Assembly: GCA_965220505.1 (NCBI GenBank)
Contig: CBDCQE010000002.1
Span: 310,001 to 374,000 of the forward strand
Source: Bin87 sp965220505
Lineage (GTDB): Bacteria; Chloroflexota; Dehalococcoidia; Lucifugimonadales; UBA3495
Length of the DNA: 64,000 nt
Direction of reading: 5' to 3'
The notes beneath the pieces are model-generated. The model ran no database searches. It saw nothing but the letters and a program-made list of their open reading frames with translations, and was not told the origin of the DNA. Positions 7,260-14,606 of this stretch are shown here, one piece after another. The translations under genes and the position numbers were made by a program. How positions within the stretch are numbered: the first letter of the stretch is position 1; every line of letters begins with the position of its first letter.

Positions 7260-8102
7260 CTACAGAACCTGTTCCGCTAGGCGCTCCAGCTCGTTCAGAC
7301 CCTCCGCTCCAGCGTCCGGCGGCAGGGCCACCGTCACCCGGTTGGCGCCGGCCTCGCCGTATCCGGCGATGACTTCCCGATCCGGTTGGACGTTGGTTAC
7401 GATCAGCTGTATCGTGCTGGGATCCCTGCCGGCGGCCTCAGCCAGTTCGTCCATGGTCGCTCGGCCGGCCCGCACCTGCTCTTCGGTCACCCGCACCGGC
7501 ATCCAGCCGTCGCCCCAGGCCACCACACGCTTGAACACGTTGGCGGCGTAACCGCCGAGGAGCACCGGCGGATGCGGCTGCTGGACCGGCTTCGGGGAGC
7601 ATTTGACCGGCGGGAAATCGAAGAAGCGTCCGTGGAACTCCGCTTCTTCTTTGGTCCAAAGCTCCTTCATCGCCAGGATCGCTTCCCGCGTCTGGCCCCA
7701 GCGGTGCTCAAAATCACCGCCCATGATCTCGGTCTCTTCGCGCAGCCAACCCGCGCCAATGCCGAACAGGAACCTGCCCCCCGAGAACTTGTCCAAAGTG
7801 GCGATTTGCTTGGCTTGCATCAATGGGTTGTGCTCAGGCACCAGGCTGATGCTGGTCCCAAGCTTGATTGTGCTGGTGGCCGCTGCCGCCATGGCCAGGG
7901 CAATAAGCGGATCACCGATGTCTGCCATGGAAGCCGGGATTGATCCGTCCGGCGTACCACCGTACCGGGAGGTGGTATGCACGGGCAGGATGGGGTGCTC
8001 CGGCAGCCAGAACGACTCAAACCCCAATTGCTCTGCGCGCTTTGCCAATTCGGCCGGGTCAACCGACTCGCTCGAAGCCCTGGCGGTGACTCCAATATCC
8101 AT
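7260..8102 (-). CDS. LLM-class F420-dependent oxidoreductase
   Basis: A 280-residue luciferase-like TIM-barrel enzyme. Typical markers are 'AKRAEQLGFESFWLPEHP', 'TSISLVPEHNPLMQAKQIATLDKFSGGRFLFGIGAGWL', 'GQTREAILAMKELWT' and 'PPVLLGGYAANVFKRVVAWGDGWMP'. The pattern matches F420-dependent LLM oxidoreductases of the TIGR03619 type; cofactor F420 versus FMN cannot be separated by eye. It heads a minus-strand operon with a small unknown gene and an acyl-CoA dehydrogenase. GGGAGGT lies just upstream of the ATG. Confidence 0.9.
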   Translation of the reverse strand: MDIGVTARASSESVDPAELAKRAEQLGFESFWLPEHPILPVHTTSRYGGTPDGSIPASMADIGDPLIALAMAAAATSTIKLGTSISLVPEHNPLMQAKQIATLDKFSGGRFLFGIGAGWLREETEIMGGDFEHRWGQTREAILAMKELWTKEEAEFHGRFFDFPPVKCSPKPVQQPHPPVLLGGYAANVFKRVVAWGDGWMPVRVTEEQVRAGRATMDELAEAAGRDPSTIQLIVTNVQPDREVIAGYGEAGANRVTVALPPDAGAEGLNELERLAEQVL

Positions 8103-8225
8103 CTCGAGACCTCCCTTTGAGAACTTGACCTGATATTACCACCTGCGTCGAGATCGGCACGCCCGTCGAGATCACCGGCAACATCGGCACCTATAACGCG
8201 ACGCCGACGCGATTGAGGTTTCAGT

Positions 8226-8265
8226 TGTGTACAATGCCGGCATCCGTCTTTCCCACGACTCGTCA
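8226..8265 (+). repeat. 40-bp promoter-bearing direct repeat, copy 1
   Basis: A 40-bp stretch starting TGTGTACAATGCCGGCATCC is repeated at 9034-9073 with only two adjacent differences. It includes a TACAAT -10-like hexamer. Copy 1 sits in the otherwise featureless 318-bp gap 8103-8420 upstream of a RelB-like antitoxin, and is not directly followed by a ribosome-binding site. Confidence 0.7.
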
Positions 8266-8420
8266 AGGGCCCTTGCTGGCGAGAAGTTTTCAAGAGCGAG
8301 TGCGCCAACACCAAGCGGCGCGCGAAGGCGGCAATGACGATGAACGATGGATGCGTGAATGGTGGCGGATTTGGCCTTACTAACGGCTGACGGGATGGCA
8401 TAACAAAAGGTGACGAGGCA

Positions 8421-8696
8421 ATGACAAAGCATACTGATGGAACGGAACATGGTCAGGTACTGCGGATACCGCATGACGTGTCCGACATCTCCGCGCGAGT
8501 TCAGAACGCTGGCGAGCGCATTCCTGTTGAGAAGGATGGCCGCACGGTAGCCGTGCTGGTCTCGACTTCCGACATGGCCGCGCTGGAAGCCCTGGAAGAA
8601 CGCCTTGACTTGCTGGACGCGCTGGACGCATTGGCCGACTACCGGACGCACGGCGGGGTGGAATGGACCGACCTTAAATCGGACTTGGGAATTTGA
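8421..8696 (+). CDS. RelB/Phd-type antitoxin
   Basis: A 91-residue protein with a Phd/YefM-like core 'GERIPVEKDGRTVAVLVSTSDMAALEALEE' (the '(V/I)(E/T)..G..VAVL.S..D...LE' signature) and an acidic C-terminal toxin-binding tail ('TDLKSDLGI'). The start ATG follows 'GACGAGGCA'. Its stop codon overlaps the TTG start of the RelE-like toxin frame, as is usual for coupled antitoxin-toxin pairs. The antitoxin is intact although the toxin is frameshifted. Confidence 0.8.
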   Translation: MTKHTDGTEHGQVLRIPHDVSDISARVQNAGERIPVEKDGRTVAVLVSTSDMAALEALEERLDLLDALDALADYRTHGGVEWTDLKSDLGI

Positions 8697-8973
8697 CCTA
8701 CCGAATCATCATCTCGCGCCCGCGCAAAGGGACATCCGCAGCGTCCGGGATGCGCGCGTCCGTAGGCGATTATCGGAAGCTATCGAGGCTCTTGCAGAAA
8801 ATCCATACTCGCCTCGGGCGCAAAAACTCCGTGGCGCCGACGAAGTTTGGCGCATTCGAGTTGGAGACTGGCGAATCTGTTACATCGTTGATGGTGGCCG
8901 GCTCATAGTTCTGGTCCTGATGGTCGGACAACGCGGCGACATCTACGAGCGATTGCGCCGCCGACTGGGATGA
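8693..8973 (+). pseudogene. RelE/ParE-family toxin, frameshifted
   Basis: Starting at TTG 8693 the frame reads 'MTYRIIISRP', the normal RelE N-terminus, then diverges. The continuation 'AQRDIRSVRDARVRRRLSEA...GADEVWRIRVGDWRICYIVDGG...GQRGDIYERLRRRLG' is a complete RelE toxin but lies in the next frame from about 8722. Joining the two needs one extra base in the 'cgcgcccgcgc' run, that is, a one-base deletion. No slippery heptamer is in the right phase for programmed frameshifting. RelE cleaves mRNA on the ribosome; as written the toxin would not be made. A sequencing or assembly error in the GC run is possible. Confidence 0.78.
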
Positions 8974-9013
8974 GGCTTCAATCTATACTTTTGTGCGGCA
9001 TCCATGCCCTTCG

Positions 9014-9043
9014 TTGCCGCCCGTCATCGCCCCTGTGTACAAT
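9014..9043 (+). promoter_or_regulatory. Putative sigma70-type promoter (TTGCCG-N18-TACAAT)
   Basis: TTGCCG and TACAAT are separated by 18 bases, 43 bases upstream of the ATG of the heme-binding-like gene. The -10 is embedded in the TGTACAATGCCGGCA motif that recurs before several other genes in the window, always about 35-45 bases before a start codon. Confidence 0.5.
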
Positions 9044-9073
9044 GCCGGCATCCAACTTTCCCACGACTCGTCA
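9034..9073 (+). repeat. 40-bp promoter-bearing direct repeat, copy 2
   Basis: Second copy of the repeat at 8226-8265; 38 of 40 bases match. Here it directly precedes the GGAGG of the GlcG/HbpS-like gene, so this copy is probably the functional parent. Confidence 0.7.
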
Positions 9074-9085
9074 CGGAGGCCTCTC

Positions 9086-9505
9086 ATGTACAACCGTCCC
9101 ACCCTCAGCCTGAGCCAGGTCCGCAGCGCCATGAACGCCATGCTGGACCAGGCCGAGCAGGAACCCGACCGCCCGCTGGCCATCGCCATTGTCGACGCCG
9201 ACGCCAAGCTGCTGAGCTACGCCCGCATGGACAACTGCCGCGCCCTGCCCCAGCGCATGGCCGTCAGCAAGGCCTATACCTCGGCCATGTCCGGCTCCGA
9301 CTCCAACGCCTACGCCGAACGCCTGAAGAACGAGGGGCGGAACATCGCCGATTTCGGCGACTCGCAACTGGTAGCCGTCCAGGGCGCCGTCGTGGTCCGC
9401 GACCCCGAGACCGACCTGGTGCTGGGCGCCATCGGCGTCAGCGGCCTGTCTGCCCAGGAAGACGAGGACCTGGCCCGGCTGGGAGCGCAGGCGTTGGGGC
9501 TGTAG
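9086..9505 (+). CDS. GlcG/HbpS family heme-binding-like protein
   Basis: A 139-residue protein of the GlcG/HbpS (DUF336) family: 'LSLSQVRSAMNAMLDQAEQ', 'LAIAIVDADAKLLSYARMDNCRALPQRMAVSKAYTSAM', then a 'GAVVVRDPETDLVLGAIGVSGLSAQEDEDLARLGAQAL' ending. Family members bind heme or cobalamin-like ligands, or assist glycolate metabolism and adduct degradation; the ligand here is unknown. GGAGG six bases before the ATG fixes the start; an upstream in-frame ATG lacks a ribosome-binding site. The AAA/DUF4276 module follows after 42 bases. Confidence 0.87.
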   Translation: MYNRPTLSLSQVRSAMNAMLDQAEQEPDRPLAIAIVDADAKLLSYARMDNCRALPQRMAVSKAYTSAMSGSDSNAYAERLKNEGRNIADFGDSQLVAVQGAVVVRDPETDLVLGAIGVSGLSAQEDEDLARLGAQALGL

Positions 9506-9547
9506 GCGCGTTCCATCTGGGCAACCGTCCATCCGGGAGGCCGGGCC

Positions 9548-10807
9548 ATGACCTCCATTGATTCCGCCATTGACGCTGCTGACGAGACGGCCCGGCCGTC
9601 GAACGCCGGCAACATGCTCATACGCCGGCTGAAAATCAGCGGGATGCTGTCCTTCGGGCCAAAGGGCATCGACCTGCCCATGGAGCCGCTGAACGTCCTC
9701 ATCGGCCCCAACGGCTCCGGCAAGTCCAACTTCATCGAGGCGCTGGCGCTGCTGCAGGCGGCACCCCACGACCTGTCCGCGCCGGTACGGCGCATGGGCG
9801 GTATCTCGGAATGGCTCTGGAAAGGCGACGGGGCACCAGGTGAAGCCGTAATCGAAGCCGTTGTTGACTATCCGCACAATGAACTTCCACTGCTCCATAC
9901 ACTCAAAGTCGTCCAAAACGGTAGTCGTTTACAGCTGACCGACGAAGCCATTGAGTACTTCAGGGAGCCAGTAGATCCTGAAGGTAAAGATCTCCTGTAC
10001 CACTTCCTCAGAGGTACAGCAGTATTGCGAGAAAAAGCCGGCGCAAATCCTCCAGCGCCATTCAAACGGGATCGCAAGTTTCGCGTCAATAGCGTTAGCC
10101 CCGAAGAATCCGTACTATCACAGGTTCGCGACCCAGAAGCATATCCAGCATTGAGATGCTTGCAGGAACAGTACGCGGGCATTCGGATGTACCGAAATTG
10201 GGAGTTTGGTCCCGATGCTGGGCTGCGTCAATTCCCACGGGCAGATGAACTCAGCAACTTCTTGACGGAACGCGGCGAGAACCTCCCACTGCTGTTGTCA
10301 AAGCTACGGGGCGGCAGCCGGCAGACCCTCATCAAATCGCTGCAGCAGCTTTACGATGGCATCGAGGATTTCCACGTTGAAGTCGGGGGCGGACGAGTTC
10401 AACTTTTCGTCGTGGAGCGCGGCGCCGGCGAGCGATACATACCCGCATCCCGCCTCTCCGACGGAACGCTGCGCTACATGGCGCTGGCGGCCATCCTGCT
10501 GGACCCGGAGCCGCCGCCGCTGGTGGTTATTGAGGAGCCGGAACTGGGGCTGCACCCGGACGTGGTACTAGGCATCGGAGATATGTTGGTTGAGGCATCC
10601 CAGCGGACACAGTTGGTGGTAACCACGCATTCGCGCGTGCTCATAAATGCGCTGGAAGACTATCCATCAAGCGTCGTGGTGTGCGAAAAGTACGATGGGG
10701 AATCCCGGTTTGAGCGGCTTGACCCAAAGTATCTGTCAGTTTGGCTGGAAAAGTACAGCCTGGGCTATCTCTGGAGCACCGGTGAAATCCGAGGCAACCG
10801 ATGGTGA
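9548..10807 (+). CDS. AAA15/21-type ATPase of an ATPase-DUF4276 module (module 1)
   Basis: A 419-residue RecF/OLD-like ABC-type ATPase. Walker A 'GPNGSGKS' is at residues 53-60; the insertion between the two halves (about 100-280) is family-specific; then an ABC-signature-like 'RLSDGTLRYMALAAIL', Walker B 'PLVVIEEPELGLHP' and the H-loop 'QLVVTTHSRVLIN'. Such ATPases pair with TOPRIM-like nucleases in OLD, Gabija and PARIS defence systems. Here the partner is a DUF4276 protein whose ATG lies inside the last Trp codon of this gene. GGGAGG six bases upstream supports the start. An anti-phage or DNA-damage role is inference. Confidence 0.88.
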   Translation: MTSIDSAIDAADETARPSNAGNMLIRRLKISGMLSFGPKGIDLPMEPLNVLIGPNGSGKSNFIEALALLQAAPHDLSAPVRRMGGISEWLWKGDGAPGEAVIEAVVDYPHNELPLLHTLKVVQNGSRLQLTDEAIEYFREPVDPEGKDLLYHFLRGTAVLREKAGANPPAPFKRDRKFRVNSVSPEESVLSQVRDPEAYPALRCLQEQYAGIRMYRNWEFGPDAGLRQFPRADELSNFLTERGENLPLLLSKLRGGSRQTLIKSLQQLYDGIEDFHVEVGGGRVQLFVVERGAGERYIPASRLSDGTLRYMALAAILLDPEPPPLVVIEEPELGLHPDVVLGIGDMLVEASQRTQLVVTTHSRVLINALEDYPSSVVVCEKYDGESRFERLDPKYLSVWLEKYSLGYLWSTGEIRGNRW

Positions 10808-11406
10808 GCGTGAAGTTATATGTCGAAGGTGGTGGCGAAGGGCAAGCAAATCATGAATCATTCCGCCAGGGGTGGATAGGCTTCTTGCGCAGGGCAGGAT
10901 TAGCCGGTCGGATGCCTCAAGTCATACCCGGCGGCGGACGGGAACAGACTTTCGACAAGTTCCAAACCGCCCTGCAAAACCGGCGTCCTGATGAGATTCC
11001 AATACTGCTGGTGGACAGCGAAGGGCCGGTTGCCACCATGCAATCCGCATGGCGACACTTGCGCAATCAGGATAATTGGGAACGACCTCCGGATGCCGAC
11101 GATGACAGCGCCCATCTGATGGTGCAATTGATGGAGACATGGTTGCTGGCCGACCGGACTGCGCTGCGTAACTTTTTCGGCCCGTCGTTTAACGAAAACC
11201 CTTTTCGTGCATGGCAAAACCTCGAGGAGGTTCACAAGGATACCGTGCTGAACGCGATGGATCAGGCCACGCGAGATTGCCAGAAACCATACCGGAAAGG
11301 TAGAGTTTCTTTCGAGTTGCTGGGACAATTAAATCCGGCATTAGTCGTCGCAGCCTGCCCCCATGCCCGAGAACTGCTGGATTACCTGCACGGTCTAAAT
11401 CCGTGA
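10801..11406 (+). CDS. DUF4276 family protein, TOPRIM-like partner (module 1)
   Basis: A 201-residue DUF4276 protein. Conserved points are 'LYVEGGGEG' at the N-terminus (TOPRIM-like Glu), 'IPILLVDSEGPV' (Asp-x-Glu of the second acidic motif), 'AHLMVQLMETWLLADRTALRNFFG' and a C-terminal 'KGRVSFELLGQLNP'. DUF4276 is considered a TOPRIM relative found beside OLD-like ATPases; nuclease activity is an inference. Translation is coupled to the ATPase gene by an ATGGTGA overlap. A second, diverged copy of the same two-gene module is at 27059-28779. Confidence 0.85.
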   Translation: MVSVKLYVEGGGEGQANHESFRQGWIGFLRRAGLAGRMPQVIPGGGREQTFDKFQTALQNRRPDEIPILLVDSEGPVATMQSAWRHLRNQDNWERPPDADDDSAHLMVQLMETWLLADRTALRNFFGPSFNENPFRAWQNLEEVHKDTVLNAMDQATRDCQKPYRKGRVSFELLGQLNPALVVAACPHARELLDYLHGLNP

Positions 11407-11445
11407 TAGGGTTGGTTGACCAGAACACTCCCGGAGGCCCTCCTC

Positions 11446-12312
11446 ATGCCCAATCCGCGCGCCGAGTTCTCGCCCATCTTCGACCGGCCGAAGCTGACCC
11501 TGCCCGACGGGGCGAAGGTTGCGGTCTGGTTCATTATCAACGTCGAGGAGTGGGACATTGACCAGCCCATGGCGCGTACGGTGCTGCCCTCGCCCCAGGG
11601 CGCGGCCGTGTCGCCCGACATCCCCAACTACTCGTGGTACGACTACGGCATGCGCGTGGGCTTCTGGCGGATGCAGCGGGCGCTGGCCGCGCACAACCTG
11701 CCCTGCACCATCAGCCTGAACGCGGCGGTCTGCGAGGCCTATCCCGAGCTGGTGCAATCGTGCCTGGACCTGGACTGGGAACTGCTGGGCCACGGTTACA
11801 TCCAGCAGGTGCTGCACAGGGAACCCGACGAGCGGGCTACCATCCGCAAGACCATCGAGGTGATTCGGGGGTTCAGCGGGACCGCTCCGCGGGGCTGGAT
11901 GGGCCCCGGCCTGGCCGAGACCCACCACACGCCGGACATCCTGGCCGAGGAGGGCATCGAGTACGTAGCCGACTGGGTGAATGACGACCAGCCCTACGAG
12001 ATGAAGGTCAAGTCAGGCCGGCTGGTGGCGCTCCCGTACACGGTGGAACTGAACGACATCCCCATCTACCTGGTGCAGCACCACTCGGCGCCGGAGCTGT
12101 ACCGGCGCGCCAAGGACTCGCTGGAGGTCATGCTGGCCGAGGGCGAGGACAACGCCCGGGTGATGGCCATCTCCATGCACCCGTACATCACCGGCGCGGC
12201 CCACCGGATCGGCCACTTCTACCGCCTGCTGGAATACATCACCCAGCTGGAGGGCGTGACCTTCTGGACCGGCAGCGGCATACTGGACTGGTACAATGGC
12301 CAGGTAGGTTAG
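11446..12312 (+). CDS. Polysaccharide deacetylase family protein (PuuE/allantoinase-like)
   Basis: A 288-residue NodB-fold hydrolase. 'VAVWFIINVEEWDID' holds the metal-site acidic residues, 'ISLNAAVCEAYPELVQSCLDLDWELLGHGYIQQ' carries the second motif, and 'PRGWMGPGLAETHHTPDILAEEGIEYVADW' and 'VMAISMHPYITGAAHRIGHF' match the PuuE-type allantoinase/deacetylase branch rather than chitooligosaccharide deacetylases. The substrate is likely a small C-N compound but is not certain. GGAGG eight bases upstream of the ATG decides the start. Confidence 0.85.
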   Translation: MPNPRAEFSPIFDRPKLTLPDGAKVAVWFIINVEEWDIDQPMARTVLPSPQGAAVSPDIPNYSWYDYGMRVGFWRMQRALAAHNLPCTISLNAAVCEAYPELVQSCLDLDWELLGHGYIQQVLHREPDERATIRKTIEVIRGFSGTAPRGWMGPGLAETHHTPDILAEEGIEYVADWVNDDQPYEMKVKSGRLVALPYTVELNDIPIYLVQHHSAPELYRRAKDSLEVMLAEGEDNARVMAISMHPYITGAAHRIGHFYRLLEYITQLEGVTFWTGSGILDWYNGQVG

Positions 12313-12398
12313 AGGATCACGCATGGATCCGCCTTGGCGCAGCGGGCGCCAACATGATCGCATTCAAACGCGCGTTAATCTCAGGCGAGGGTGCCCCG

Positions 12399-12641
12399 AT
12401 GCTTAACACTGACGACGTGGAACTGACCATATCCCTGCGGCATGACCTGGCCCACTCGATCAAGGCATACGCGGCCCGGGAAGACCAGACGCCAGAGGAA
12501 TTTGTCGCTTCCGCGCTGTGGGAACTGCGGAAAGAACGAGGGCTGGCGGACTTGCGGGAAATCCAGAAATACGGCAAAGCACGGGCCGCGGCCCTCGGCA
12601 TCTACAGTGAGGAAGACCTTTTCCAGTATCTCGAATCATGA
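12399..12641 (+). CDS. Small antitoxin-like protein upstream of PIN toxin
   Basis: An 80-residue protein: 'VELTISLRHDLAHSIKAYAAREDQTPEEFVASALWELRKERGLADL' resembles a short strand plus two helices of a ribbon-helix-helix antitoxin, followed by a charged tail. The ATG at 12399 is favoured; an ATG at 12354 would add 15 residues that look non-coding. It overlaps the start of the PIN gene by four bases (ATGA). Its toxin partner is interrupted. Confidence 0.65.
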   Translation: MLNTDDVELTISLRHDLAHSIKAYAAREDQTPEEFVASALWELRKERGLADLREIQKYGKARAAALGIYSEEDLFQYLES

Positions 12642-13045
12642 TCGTCACGTTCGATACCAACATCCTGGTATCCGGCTTCACAAGCCCGGAAGGGCGCGCT
12701 TCCCAAGCAATGGTCAACATCACGCTGGGACACGACGATCTGTTCATATCCCAGCCTATCATTGAAGAGTTGCTTCGGGTGCTGGAGCAAAAGTTCAATT
12801 GGAGCGTTGCAGCATTGGCTTCCGTCGACGGATGAATCGCTCGCAACTGTCAGATAGTATCCCCTGCCGAAACGCTGTCTGTCCTGGCCGATGAACCCGA
12901 CAATCGGATCCTGGAATGCGCAGTCGCGGCCAACGCGGAAGTGATTGTGACTGGAGATCGGCAGATGTTGGCCCTCCAACGTTCTCGGGATGTCCACATC
13001 CTGGCCCTCACCGATTACCTGGAAACGTCGATAAATCGTTCATAA
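12638..13045 (+). pseudogene. PIN-domain (VapC-like) toxin with premature UGA
   Basis: The frame starts 'MIVTFDTNILVSGFTSPEGR' (first PIN Asp) and continues through 'LFISQPIIEELLRVLEQKFNW' to a UGA at 12833-12835. After it the same frame runs on as 'IARNCQIVSPAETLSVLADEPDNRILECAVAANAEVIVTGDRQMLAL', the remaining PIN motifs (D-N and TGD), to a TAA. So a full toxin of about 135 residues is split by one codon, most simply CGA or TGG changed to TGA. VapC-type PIN toxins are tRNA or rRNA endonucleases; the truncated product lacks half of the active site. Confidence 0.82.
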
Positions 13046-13298
13046 CCCGTTGACAATAATCCCATGCAGTGTGGAGAACGCGCTGATAGCCTCGCAGTTC
13101 CTGTGGACGCCGACATCGCTGCTCATCACTCATGGTTCGTTGTCAGCACAGCGATCAAGGATCCGCGTTGTTGCCAACGTATTTATCCACCACTGAAACT
13201 GGGTTATGAACGACAATTTCACGCTCAATATTTGGGGTTATCAACAGTATCCACGCCTTTACTATTGCTGTTACTGATCTTAAAAGAGCCAATTCCAA
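13046..13298 (+). other. AT-richer non-coding gap before obg with DnaA-box-like words
   Basis: No convincing gene: the one short open frame here has no family features. The stretch is more AT-rich than its surroundings and contains TTATCCACC (13182) and TTATCAACA (13239), each one base from the DnaA box TTATNCACA, plus a TTGACA at 13049. It presumably carries the promoter for the obg-nadD operon. Too few boxes are present to call a replication origin. Confidence 0.3.
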
Positions 13299-14606
13299 AT
13301 GATTGATACTGTAAGAATTAACGTGAAAGCAGGGAACGGGGGTGACGGCTGCATCAGCTTCCTGCGCCTCAAGTACCAACCCCGCGGCGGACCCGACGGC
13401 GGAGATGGCGGAGATGGCGGCAGCGCCTACATCATCGGCGACTCGTCCATCAACACGCTGCTGCACCTGAAGTACAACAGCACCTTCTACCTGCAGCGCG
13501 GGACCCACGGCAAAGGCAAGAACCAGCGCGGCGCAAACGGCAAGGATACGGAGATACGGGTACCCATGGGCACCGTGATCTGGCGCATGCACCGGGATGG
13601 GACCAAGGACTTCCTGGCGGACGTTACCACGGAAGAACCGGTGCTGGTGGCCACCGGCGGAAAGGGTGGCTGGGGCAATGCCCGGTTCGTTTCTTCGACC
13701 AACCAGGAGCCAATGCTGTCGGAATCGGGCGACAAGGGCGAATACGCCGTGCTCTGGCTGGAACTCAAGCTCTTGGCGGACGTGGGTCTGCTGGCCAAGC
13801 CCAACGCCGGCAAGTCGACGCTGATCTCCCGTTGTTCAGCGGCAAAGCCAAAGGTTGCTGACTATCCTTTCACCACGGTGGAGCCGGTGCTGGGCGTGGT
13901 CACCCATGGTGGTCAGGACTTCGTGATGATGGAGATCCCCGGTCTGCTGGAGGGAGCGCACCGCGGCATTGGCTTGGGCCACCAGTTCCTGCGCCACGCC
14001 GAGCGGGCTCGTGCGTACGTCCATCTCATCGATGGGCTGTCCGATGATCCGGCCGGCGATTTTCTGATGCTCAACCGGGAATTGCGCGAGTTCAGCCCGA
14101 TGCTGGCGTCCAAGCCGCAGGTGGTGGCGGTGAGCAAGCTGGATACCACCGACACCTACGAACTGCGTGATGTCATCGAGGAAGAACTGCGACGAGCCAT
14201 GGCTATGGACGACGGTGTGGTCGTTGCTGATGTGGACACGCCCGTCCACTTCATATCGTCGGTTTCAGGTGCGGGCGTGGATGGGCTGCTGGGCGATTTG
14301 GTCCGCATCCTGGCCGAGGCTCCTCGCGACGGCATCGACGCGTCGGAGTGGGAGGGCGAGGTCCCGGTTGCCAGCGCGCCACGAGAACGTCCGCCGCTGG
14401 GTTTCTACCTGGATGGCGACGTGTACGTCGTAGAGTCGGAGCGGCTGGAGCGGCTCACTGGGCGCGCCGACATGCGGGATTACCGCGTCATGCTGCAACT
14501 TTGGCGGGAGATGAGCCGCCTGGGCATCGCGCAACGGCTTGAGGAGGCTGGTATCGAGGCCGGCGACACCATTCGCATCGGCGACGCTGAGCTGGAGTGG
14601 TTCTGA
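13299..14606 (+). CDS. obg: GTPase Obg/CgtA
   Basis: A 435-residue protein with all three Obg domains: the Gly-rich N-domain ('VKAGNGGDGCISFLR', 'GGPDGGDGGDGGS'), the G domain from about 165, and the C-terminal OCT domain ('VYVVESERLERLTGRADMRDY...LGIAQRLEEAGIEAGDTIRIGDAELEW'). Walker A is 'KPNAGKST'. The G3 motif reads 'MEIPGLLEGAH' where Obg proteins normally have D-I-P-G, and G4 reads 'SKLD' instead of NKxD. Obg acts in late 50S assembly and stress control. nadD starts within its stop codon. Confidence 0.95.
   Translation: MIDTVRINVKAGNGGDGCISFLRLKYQPRGGPDGGDGGDGGSAYIIGDSSINTLLHLKYNSTFYLQRGTHGKGKNQRGANGKDTEIRVPMGTVIWRMHRDGTKDFLADVTTEEPVLVATGGKGGWGNARFVSSTNQEPMLSESGDKGEYAVLWLELKLLADVGLLAKPNAGKSTLISRCSAAKPKVADYPFTTVEPVLGVVTHGGQDFVMMEIPGLLEGAHRGIGLGHQFLRHAERARAYVHLIDGLSDDPAGDFLMLNRELREFSPMLASKPQVVAVSKLDTTDTYELRDVIEEELRRAMAMDDGVVVADVDTPVHFISSVSGAGVDGLLGDLVRILAEAPRDGIDASEWEGEVPVASAPRERPPLGFYLDGDVYVVESERLERLTGRADMRDYRVMLQLWREMSRLGIAQRLEEAGIEAGDTIRIGDAELEWF

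Noticed and set aside
8710..8735. Programmed frameshift in the RelE-like gene
   Set aside because: No X-XXY-YYZ heptamer is in the correct phase, and toxin genes of this family are not known to use frameshifting.
12833..12835. UGA in the PIN toxin as a second selenocysteine codon
   Set aside because: PIN proteins have no Cys at this position, and no stem-loop with a suitable loop follows; a nonsense mutation is simpler.
13046..13298. Replication origin upstream of obg
   Set aside because: Only two near-consensus DnaA boxes, no dnaA or dnaN nearby, and no boxes in a regular array.
13064..13306. An 80-codon plus-strand frame before obg
   Set aside because: No ribosome-binding site, odd composition and overlap with the obg start; judged non-coding.
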